NCBI GenBank assembly: GCA_022509165.1
Contig: JAFLTT010000008.1
Coordinates: 1-64,000, forward strand
DNA from: Muribaculaceae bacterium
GTDB lineage: Bacteria > Bacteroidota > Bacteroidia > Bacteroidales > Muribaculaceae
DNA length: 64,000 nucleotides
Direction of reading: 5' to 3'
Position numbers and translations under genes: made by a program. This document shows positions 57,565 through 64,000 of the stretch, piece by piece (positions within the stretch are counted from its first letter, which is position 1; every line of letters begins with the position of its first letter). The notes below the pieces were generated by a model that did no database searches, was not told the origin of the DNA, and was given only the letters and a program-made list of their open reading frames with translations.

Positions 57565-58439
57565 CGTCTTGCTGCACGATTGTGAAACAAAGCGAGCAAC
57601 GACTTCACATAGTCCTCATCAGTAGTGACAGAAACCATATCCACTCCACATCTTGCCGTAACAGAAGCTATCTTTTGCTGACGTTCGTACCATGCCTTAT
57701 CGAAGGCTCTTCTCACTCTCGGAGAGGATGTGTCTATCCATCGGTCGATGCCACTCTCCATATCCCTGACCTTGACTAATCCTACATTAGGCATAGAAGC
57801 ATCCCTACGGTCGTATACTTGAATAGCAGCCAGATCATGTTTGCGATTGGCTATCGACATGCTTGAGAAATAATCATGATTGTCGATAAAGTCGCTTAAC
57901 AAAAATGCACTGCATCTTTTCTTGATGGCATTAGTCATGAATTTTAATGCCACATCAATATCTGTACCTTTACTTGTCGGCACAAGATCAATTATTTCAC
58001 GGATAATTATGAGAATGTGTTTCCGACCTTTTTTGGGAGGAATGAATTTCTCGATATGATCGCTAAAGAAAATCACTCCTACCTTATCATTATTTTGTAT
58101 TGAAGAGAAAGCCAAGGTAGCCGCTATCTCAGCTATCCTTTCTTTCTTACTCTCTCCCACAGCACCAAAATCGCTACTGCCGCTCACATCTATAAGCAGC
58201 ATCATGGTGAGTTCTCGTTCCTCTTCATACACTTTCACATAAGGCCGGTTGTGACGTGCTGTCACATTCCAGTCTATGTCTCTTATATCATCTCCGGGCT
58301 GGTATTCCCTTACTTCGGAAAAAATCACTCCCCTCCCCTTAAAGGCTGTGTGATATTCCCCCGCGAAGATATTCTGGCTCAAGCCTCTGGTCTTTATCTC
58401 AATCTTTCTGACTTTCTCCAGAAGTTCCTTGGCGTTCAT
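57561..58439 (-). CDS. DUF58 domain protein of the Bat operon
   Basis: A 292-residue cytoplasmic protein with the DUF58 signature near residues 40-60 (REYQPGDDIRDIDWNVTAR). It also has a degenerate VWA-like fold with LIDVSGSSDFG in place of the MIDAS motif. DUF58 proteins nearly always accompany MoxR ATPases and are believed to be their partners or substrates. It lies 54 bp after moxR and overlaps the next gene. No membrane segment is seen. Confidence 0.92.
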   Translation of the reverse strand: MNAKELLEKVRKIEIKTRGLSQNIFAGEYHTAFKGRGVIFSEVREYQPGDDIRDIDWNVTARHNRPYVKVYEEERELTMMLLIDVSGSSDFGAVGESKKERIAEIAATLAFSSIQNNDKVGVIFFSDHIEKFIPPKKGRKHILIIIREIIDLVPTSKGTDIDVALKFMTNAIKKRCSAFLLSDFIDNHDYFSSMSIANRKHDLAAIQVYDRRDASMPNVGLVKVRDMESGIDRWIDTSSPRVRRAFDKAWYERQQKIASVTARCGVDMVSVTTDEDYVKSLLALFHNRAARR

Positions 58440-58492
58440 TCAAGAATTTTTGTAATATACTTTGGAATATTAAGTTGTTATCATTCCGGTGA

Positions 58493-59488
58493 TCAAGGCA
58501 CAGCCACTTTATCTAATATAGCTGTGATGACTTCATCCGCATTGATATTGTTGGCTTCTGCTTCATAAGATAGCCCTATACGATGTCTCATCACATCATG
58601 GCATACAGCTCTCACATCTTCCGGAATCACATATCCACGTCCCTGTAAGAATGCATATGCTCGTGATGCGAGAGCCAGACTTATAGAAGCACGAGGTGAT
58701 GCACCATAAGATATAATGCTGGCCAGATCTGCCAGGCCATATTTTGACGGCTCTCGAGTGGCAAATACTATATCTACGATATAATTTTCTATCTTTTCGT
58801 CGATATATATTTTTTCTACTATCTTCTGAACTTCTACAATCTCATGAGGCTTAATCACAGCAGTAATGGGGGTAGCAGTAGAAGTGATATTCTGGCGTAT
58901 GATAGATTTTTCTTCTTCTTTATTTGGGTATCCTATTACCACTTTCAGTAAGAAACGATCCGTCTGGGCTTCGGGAAGAGGATAAGTACCCTCCTGTTCT
59001 ATTGGATTCTGGGTGGCCATCACGAGGAAAGGATTATCAAGCTTAAAGGTCTCTTCACCTATAGTGACCTGGCGTTCCTGCATGGCTTCCAGCAACGCAC
59101 TCTGCACTTTTGCAGGAGCTCGGTTGATTTCATCCGCTAATACAAAATTTGCAAAAATCGGTCCCTTCTTCACTTCAAAACTTTCATTCTTCACACTGTA
59201 GATTAAAGTACCGATCACATCAGCTGGAAGAAGGTCGGGAGTAAACTGAATCCTGCTGTATTTTGCATCTACAAGTGAAGCAAGGGTCTTGATTGCTAAA
59301 GTTTTGGCCAAACCGGGCACTCCTTCAAGCAATACATGGCCATTACAAAGCAGGGCTATAAGCAAAGAATCCACAAGATGTTTCTGACCTATAATACGAC
59401 GGTCCATACCGCTGCGTATCATGCTTACAAAACTTGCCTTAGAGGCTATCAGGTCGTTTAATTCCCTGATATTGATCGTTTCACTCAT
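58493..59488 (-). CDS. moxR: MoxR-family AAA+ ATPase of the Bat operon
   Basis: A 331-residue chaperone-like ATPase. It has Walker A GVPGLAKT near residue 57, Walker B VLADEINRAP near residue 118, sensor 1 at MATQNPIEQEG and the Arg finger region YPLPEAQTDRF, so the ATP site is complete. MoxR ATPases help to fold or activate VWA-containing proteins, which fits BatA and BatB downstream. It is the first gene of the operon moxR-DUF58-orf-batA-batB-batC-batD-batE (59488 to 51025). A candidate promoter lies at 59542-59549. Confidence 0.95.
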   Translation of the reverse strand: MSETINIRELNDLIASKASFVSMIRSGMDRRIIGQKHLVDSLLIALLCNGHVLLEGVPGLAKTLAIKTLASLVDAKYSRIQFTPDLLPADVIGTLIYSVKNESFEVKKGPIFANFVLADEINRAPAKVQSALLEAMQERQVTIGEETFKLDNPFLVMATQNPIEQEGTYPLPEAQTDRFLLKVVIGYPNKEEEKSIIRQNITSTATPITAVIKPHEIVEVQKIVEKIYIDEKIENYIVDIVFATREPSKYGLADLASIISYGASPRASISLALASRAYAFLQGRGYVIPEDVRAVCHDVMRHRIGLSYEAEANNINADEVITAILDKVAVP

Positions 59489-59541
59489 GTTTTATTTGTA
59501 TTGTCTTCTTTATTATTTACTGGAAAATATTTGTCGGAATG

Positions 59542-59549
59542 CAAAAATA
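59542..59549 (-). promoter_or_regulatory. Candidate -7 element of the moxR-bat operon
   Basis: TATTTTTG on the minus strand fits TAnnTTTG and predicts a start near 59537, about 49 nt before moxR. It overlaps the T-run of the terminator at 59543-59573. Confidence 0.45.
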
Positions 59550-59573
59550 GATATTATTTGGCTATAATATCTA
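59543..59573 (-). terminator. Terminator after thiL
   Basis: TAGATATTAT and ATAATATCTA form a perfect 10 bp stem around a 6 nt loop, with five T on the minus-strand exit side. It lies 31 bp after the thiL stop codon and separates the lpxK-punA-thiL group from the bat operon. Confidence 0.65.
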
Positions 59574-59603
59574 TCTGCTTTTGTTAAATTATCTTTCTTG
59601 AAA

Positions 59604-60647
59604 TTAAACCTTATTAAAGGCATTCCAGCCTTGAGCCTTAATAGGTATTTCAGCACCGTCACGGGTCACCAAAGCTGCACCGAGATTTTTATCGGTTACA
59701 TATCCGATCATCTTCACTCCGGATAGTTTCTCTATCTTTTCATGATCGGTCAATGGCACGGTAAAGAGCAATTCATAGTCCTCACCTCCGTTCATGGCAG
59801 CTGTCACCAGGTTCATATTGAATTCCTCGGCCATCAATGCAGTTTGATAATCTATGGGAAGTTTGTCTTCATACACTCTGCAACCAACATCGCTTGCCTT
59901 ACAGATATGCAAAAGTTCCGACGACAGACCATCGCTTACATCAATCATAGATGTTGGGCGAATTCCCTCTTTCCTCAGCGTTTCTACTATATCTCTTCTT
60001 GCCTCAGGCTTTAATTGCCGCTCCAATATATATTCCTTTCCTGAAAAATCAGGCTGGAAATCTTTATCTTTCTGTTGGGCTGCAACCTGATTTTCTCTCT
60101 CCAGCAACTGCAATCCCATGAAGGCTGCGCCTAAATCACCACTCACACAGATAATATCTGTGGGTTTGGCACCGGAACGCTTCACCTCTTCTCCGCGCGC
60201 TACATCACCGATACAGGTTATACTTATAACAAGGCCGGTGACCGATGCACTTGTGTCACCTCCCACCAGGTCTACTCCATAATTTTCACAAGCTTTGCGT
60301 ATACCGGCGTAAAGCATCTCGATATGTTCCACTGTGAATCGGCTCGACACACCTATACTCACCGTTAACTGACGGGGAGTGGCGTTCATGGCATAGACAT
60401 CGCTGAAATTCACTATGGCTGCCTTATAACCCAGGTGTTGCAGGGGGACATATCGTAAGTCAAAATGAATCCCTTCGAGAAGCAAATCTGTAGTCACCAC
60501 TACATCCTTTTCGCCAAAAGAAAGAATGGCAGCATCATCACCTATACCAAGTTTTGTTTCAGTATTGCTGATAGCGAAATCCTTAGTGAGTCGGTCGATC
60601 AAACCGAATTCACCAAGGTCACTTATTTCTGTTTCGTTATTTCCCAT
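59604..60647 (-). CDS. thiL: Thiamine-monophosphate kinase
   Basis: Phosphorylates thiamine monophosphate to the active diphosphate. The 347-residue protein has the ThiL/PurM fold with the N-terminal GIGDDAAIL motif (metal and ATP binding), the GGDTSAS segment and the C-terminal NGGEDYELLFTV motif. It is slightly longer than E. coli ThiL (325) through an insert near residue 180 (ERENQVAAQQKDKDFQ). It follows punA by 24 bp on the same strand. No other thiamine gene is in the window. Confidence 0.95.
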   Translation of the reverse strand: MGNNETEISDLGEFGLIDRLTKDFAISNTETKLGIGDDAAILSFGEKDVVVTTDLLLEGIHFDLRYVPLQHLGYKAAIVNFSDVYAMNATPRQLTVSIGVSSRFTVEHIEMLYAGIRKACENYGVDLVGGDTSASVTGLVISITCIGDVARGEEVKRSGAKPTDIICVSGDLGAAFMGLQLLERENQVAAQQKDKDFQPDFSGKEYILERQLKPEARRDIVETLRKEGIRPTSMIDVSDGLSSELLHICKASDVGCRVYEDKLPIDYQTALMAEEFNMNLVTAAMNGGEDYELLFTVPLTDHEKIEKLSGVKMIGYVTDKNLGAALVTRDGAEIPIKAQGWNAFNKV

Positions 60648-60671
60648 TACTTTAAATTCTAATAAGGACTC

Positions 60672-61496
60672 TTAGAGGGATGCCAACATGGCTGTGATCA
60701 ATGAGGTCATATTGGGTTGGGCTTTTAATGCAGCCTTCTGAACCTCTTCATGTGTTGGAACTTCTTTAATATCCTTGCCACCAAGGTCTGTTATTACCGA
60801 CACTCCAAAAACCTCCATTCCGGCATGATTGGCCACAATAACTTCCGGAACGGTCGACATACCTACTGCATCACCTCCTATAATCCGGAAATATTCGTAT
60901 TCTGCCGGTGTTTCAAAAGTAGGACCGGGAGTCCCTACATATACTCCGTGCATGAGCCTCATCCCTTTGTCTGCTGCGATTGCATCTGCCAAATTTATCA
61001 TCTTATGGCTATAGGCCTCTGTCATTGCCGGAAAGCGTGGTCCGAGTTCTTCAAAATTTTTCCCTCTCAAAGGATTTTCCGGGAAAAGATTGATATGATC
61101 AGTGATTACCATCACATCACCAACTTTAAATTCCTTATTCATTCCACCGGCAGCATTGCTTACGAACAACCTCTTTATTCCTAATTTTTGCATCACACGC
61201 ACCGGGAAGGTCACTTCCTTCATGTCATATCCTTCATAATAATGGAAACGACCTTGCATTGCCATCACTTTTTTACCCCCGAGAACTCCGAAAATTAGTC
61301 GGCCGCTGTGTCCTTCTACGGTAGATACCGGGAAATAAGGTATTTCCTTATAATCTATTGCCTTACTATCTTCTATATAATTGATCAGATCTCCCAGACC
61401 GGTACCTAAAATTATGGCTGTTTCCGGTATTTCATTAATTTTTTCCTTAAGAAATTTAGAAGCCTCTTCTATCTTCTCTAAATATGTTTTTTCCAT
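60672..61496 (-). CDS. punA: Purine nucleoside phosphorylase (trimeric type)
   Basis: Cleaves purine nucleosides with phosphate to base and ribose-1-phosphate. The 274-residue protein has the trimeric PNP motifs: GTGLGDL for phosphate, HSGRLIFG, SNAAGGMN, the base-contacting Glu in GPTFETPAE and the conserved GDAVGMSTVPE. At the position of the human base-contacting Asn243 the sequence reads VITD, so an Asp replaces Asn. This may widen specificity toward 6-aminopurines. It lies between lpxK (65 bp) and thiL (24 bp) on the same strand. Confidence 0.94.
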   Translation of the reverse strand: MEKTYLEKIEEASKFLKEKINEIPETAIILGTGLGDLINYIEDSKAIDYKEIPYFPVSTVEGHSGRLIFGVLGGKKVMAMQGRFHYYEGYDMKEVTFPVRVMQKLGIKRLFVSNAAGGMNKEFKVGDVMVITDHINLFPENPLRGKNFEELGPRFPAMTEAYSHKMINLADAIAADKGMRLMHGVYVGTPGPTFETPAEYEYFRIIGGDAVGMSTVPEVIVANHAGMEVFGVSVITDLGGKDIKEVPTHEEVQKAALKAQPNMTSLITAMLASL

Positions 61497-61561
61497 AGTA
61501 CAGATTTTATCTTAGTTTCAAGTTTTTTCAAAAATTGATCTCTTACTATCTCTTGAATCTT

Positions 61562-62656
61562 TCAACTGCCGTTCTTTGCAATTTGATTTTTTATCTCTTC
61601 GATAAGGTCATGATCTTCTACTCCTTTCACCATTCTTACATTTATGGGGAGATAGAACGTAAATGGTTTGAGTGACTTGGGAAAATATGGATTATGCATC
61701 AATCTTACCGCATCTTTCTCAGTTGTGACAATAATTCGGCGTTCTCCTTTCATCTTCAGAAATTTCTTTTCGATATCCTGAATATCTCTTTTGGAGAAAT
61801 CATGATGATCCGGATAATGGTCTACCTTTATCTTAAAGGGATACTGCCGGAAATATCTCACAAAATATCTTGGGTGTGCAATCCCTGTAAGAATCATTAC
61901 ACTATCGTTTCGCGTTAGCTGATGTAAAGCCACATCATAAGGAGCATCTTCAGCAAAGACAGGTTGAAGATGTCCATAATCATAACGCGAAAAGAACAGC
62001 TTCTGAAACTTCATAAGGTCCAGATCTTTGGAAGCTATCCTATATTCTATCGGTTGTAAGTCTACAGGACATTTGGTGACGATAACCATATCAGCCCTGT
62101 TTACTTGTATCGGAGCTTCTCGAAGTCGCCCTAACGGCAGCAACTTGTCTTTGTAGAAAGGACGGCTATAATCGGTAAGTAAAATAGAAATTTTGGGTTT
62201 CACCCATCTATGCTGGAAGGAATCGTCGAGCACTATAACCTGAAGCTCAGGAAATAACTTTAACAATTCTTCTATTCCCTTTCTTCTACTCTCACATGTG
62301 GCGACTATAACCCGACCATGGAATTTTTGATAAATCTGATATGGCTCATCCCCTATCGAGGCCGGAGTACTTTTGGCATTGGCAAGGACAAATCCCTTTG
62401 TCTTACGTTTATATCCCCGGCTTAGTACAGCCACTTTATATTCCAATGAAAGATGGCTCACTATATATTCCACGTGCGGCGTCTTGCCGGTACCACCCAC
62501 AGTGAGATTTCCTACCCCGATTATCGGTATGTCATATTCCACCGATTTCAGGAAATTGGAATCGAAAAGCCAGTTGCGAGTACCGGACACCGCTCCGTAT
62601 AGCCATGAGGCCGGAGTGAGCAATGCTGCTAATATTTTATCCTTTGTACTTCGCAA
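61562..62656 (-). CDS. lpxK: Tetraacyldisaccharide 4'-kinase
   Basis: Phosphorylates the 4' position of the lipid A disaccharide at the inner membrane. The 364-residue protein has one short N-terminal membrane-associated segment (about 8-25) and the P-loop VGNLTVGGTGKTP near residue 47, with the LpxK-typical VLSRGYKRKTKGF block and DDSFQHR motif after it. It begins 17 bp after sppA and is probably transcribed with it. Its presence confirms a Gram-negative cell with lipid A. Confidence 0.95.
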   Translation of the reverse strand: MRSTKDKILAALLTPASWLYGAVSGTRNWLFDSNFLKSVEYDIPIIGVGNLTVGGTGKTPHVEYIVSHLSLEYKVAVLSRGYKRKTKGFVLANAKSTPASIGDEPYQIYQKFHGRVIVATCESRRKGIEELLKLFPELQVIVLDDSFQHRWVKPKISILLTDYSRPFYKDKLLPLGRLREAPIQVNRADMVIVTKCPVDLQPIEYRIASKDLDLMKFQKLFFSRYDYGHLQPVFAEDAPYDVALHQLTRNDSVMILTGIAHPRYFVRYFRQYPFKIKVDHYPDHHDFSKRDIQDIEKKFLKMKGERRIIVTTEKDAVRLMHNPYFPKSLKPFTFYLPINVRMVKGVEDHDLIEEIKNQIAKNGS

Positions 62657-62673
62657 TTCTATTCTATTTATGA

Positions 62674-64000
62674 TTAAAATCCTACTTTCATTTCCGGCAT
62701 CAAAGCTTGCACAGGTTTTCTTTCCATAACCTTTAATATCCTTTCAAAGAATAAAGGAGAAACCTCTGAAGATAATAACAAACGATATTTCTCTTTGCTT
62801 TGCATATTCATTAATTCGGGTAAGAAATCCCACACTTTTGTTTCATATGAAGGGAAATTCACCACACCGTAGTTTTTAATATCAAGATCGGAAGCAACCC
62901 ATTCAATTGCATCCTGTAGACCTCCGAGTTCATCTACCAATCCTATTTTCATAGCAGTCACAGCATCCCACACGCGGCCCTCTCCAATCCTGCGCACTTT
63001 AGCTTCTGAAAGTTTACGTCCTTTTGACACTCGTGCCACAAACTGGTCGTAACCTTCCTCCACCATTGTCTGCATACCTTCGAGTTGGCGCCCGTCCAAA
63101 GGTTTCACAAGCGAGGGAAATGTTGCACCGGGATTTGTAGATACCGTCACCATATTCAGTCCAAGTTTCTTTAAAAGGCCCTCGGCATTAGGGATAAGTC
63201 CGAAGATACCTATAGACCCTGTAATAGTCAATGGATCGGCAAAAATTCTATTAGCTCCACATGATATCCAGTAACCACCGGAAGCCGCATAATCTCCCAT
63301 AGAAACTGCCAAGGTTTTACCTTTGCTTTGGAAATAATCAAGTGCCTCACCTATCTGTTCGCTGCCAAATACCGATCCTCCGGGCGAATTTACTCTCAAG
63401 ACCATGCCCTTTACATTTTCATCATCGGCCAGTTCCACGATTATGGGCACATATCTTTCGTAATTGATACTATTATTTCCCCCACCATCCTGAATCTCTC
63501 CACATGCGTACAATACCGCTATCTGGTTTTTTGAATTCAAGCCGGCTAACATATCTTCTTGAGAAACTAATAAAGATGGACTTACAAAATTCAGGTCATC
63601 TTTCTTTTTATCTATACTGGCAGCAATTATGCTATCCATGCTGCGTTCATATTGCAATCCGTCTACCAGACCATTAGCTAATGCAAAATCAGCCTTTCTC
63701 AAGAAGACAAAATCATTGTTTATCAGTGAATTAATCTTTTCAGGTGTGAGACCCTTACGCTGCTGGGTGATACCCTCTAAGATCAAATTCCACATATTGC
63801 CATATAGGGTGTCGAGCTGAGCCCTCGCAGGAGCACTCATCTCTTCATGAATATAGGGTTCTACAGCGGATTTATAGGTACCTACCTTTACAACCTGAAA
63901 TTGAATTCCTATCTTATCAAAAAGTCCTTTGAAAAACGGAGTTATACCTCCCAGACCCTTCAAACCTACATCCCCTCCCGGGTTTAAATATAATTTATCA
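62674..64000 (-). CDS. sppA: Signal peptide peptidase SppA, 67K type (N-terminus cut by window edge)
   Basis: Membrane-bound protease that degrades cleaved signal peptides. The frame is open to the window edge, so the N-terminal anchor and first part are missing; about 442 residues are visible. The catalytic Lys lies in VGTYKSAVEPY of the first repeat and the Ser in DYAASGGYWIS of the second, so this is the long two-repeat form with a Ser-Lys dyad. The upstream residues DKLYLNPGGDVG are still in frame, so the TTG at 63961-63963 is not a start. lpxK follows after 17 bp. Confidence 0.94.
   Translation of the reverse strand, partial: DKLYLNPGGDVGLKGLGGITPFFKGLFDKIGIQFQVVKVGTYKSAVEPYIHEEMSAPARAQLDTLYGNMWNLILEGITQQRKGLTPEKINSLINNDFVFLRKADFALANGLVDGLQYERSMDSIIAASIDKKKDDLNFVSPSLLVSQEDMLAGLNSKNQIAVLYACGEIQDGGGNNSINYERYVPIIVELADDENVKGMVLRVNSPGGSVFGSEQIGEALDYFQSKGKTLAVSMGDYAASGGYWISCGANRIFADPLTITGSIGIFGLIPNAEGLLKKLGLNMVTVSTNPGATFPSLVKPLDGRQLEGMQTMVEEGYDQFVARVSKGRKLSEAKVRRIGEGRVWDAVTAMKIGLVDELGGLQDAIEWVASDLDIKNYGVVNFPSYETKVWDFLPELMNMQSKEKYRLLLSSEVSPLFFERILKVMERKPVQALMPEMKVGF

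Noticed and set aside
63961..63963. TTG as start of sppA
   Set aside because: The frame continues upstream with conserved SppA sequence (DKLYLNPGG), so the gene simply runs off the window.
1..64000. CRISPR arrays, tRNA or rRNA genes, prophage or insertion sequence genes
   Set aside because: I looked through the gaps by eye and saw no regularly spaced repeats, no tRNA-like cloverleaf or TTCGA loop in a gap, and no transposase or phage protein. A tRNAscan-SE and ISfinder run would settle this.

Overview
This window is a 64 kb stretch of ordinary core chromosome from a member of the Bacteroidales, possibly the Muribaculaceae or a related family. The assignment rests on four things: repeated promoters of the Bacteroidetes form TTTG-N19/20-TAnnTTTG, a full Bacteroides aerotolerance (Bat) operon, the DapL route to diaminopimelate and lysine, and several Bacteroidetes-restricted families (DUF4199, DUF4293, DUF6048, DUF6452, and the THUMP-like methyltransferase). 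Gene density is high and the sequence is moderately AT-rich. I see no rRNA, tRNA, CRISPR array, phage or insertion-sequence transposase.

Layout. 1-5613 (minus): ileS (cut by the window edge), ddl and a DUF389 membrane protein. 5694-10674 (plus): dapA, dnaG and a NatAB-like ABC exporter pair, tightly packed as an operon. 10637-17424 (minus): miaA, an unknown membrane protein overlapping miaA by an ATGA junction, a DPP4-type peptidase, proS and a DUF4293 protein. 17638-25226: a TPR protein (plus), dnaA, an MCE/MlaD protein and a cell-wall amidase (minus), then a THUMP-like methyltransferase (plus). 25278-33564: an OmpP1/FadL porin, an odd Trp/Gly/Pro-rich exported protein, trmN6 (minus), lon (plus), and dapL with dapF (minus).

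33695-36608 (minus) is an overlapping envelope operon: DUF4199, a family 2 glycosyltransferase, a DUF6452 lipoprotein and a DUF6048 protein. 36942-46519: maeB (plus); a U32 protein, smpB, a Yip1 protein and a phytase-like histidine phosphatase (minus); then a prolyl oligopeptidase lipoprotein (plus). 46626-50828 (minus): mutS2, a universal stress protein and a small HTH protein. 51025-59488 (minus): the eight-gene moxR-DUF58-orf-batABCDE operon. 59604-64000 (minus): thiL, punA, lpxK and sppA (cut by the window edge).

Functional themes are lysine and cell-wall precursor synthesis (dapA, dapF, dapL, ddl, amidase), outer-membrane biogenesis (lpxK, mlaD-like, OmpP1), translation and tRNA modification (ileS, proS, miaA, trmN6, smpB), replication (dnaG, dnaA) and proteolysis (lon, DPP4, prolyl oligopeptidase, sppA).

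The least explained signals are non-coding. Three copies of a 161-165 bp nested palindromic element (36680, 43677, 49151) all lie in the same orientation, 68-73 bp upstream of a minus-strand start codon. A probable short RNA gene with its own promoter and terminator lies at 43928-43997. I found no obvious new multi-protein system; the repeat family and the small RNA are the best candidates for follow-up.
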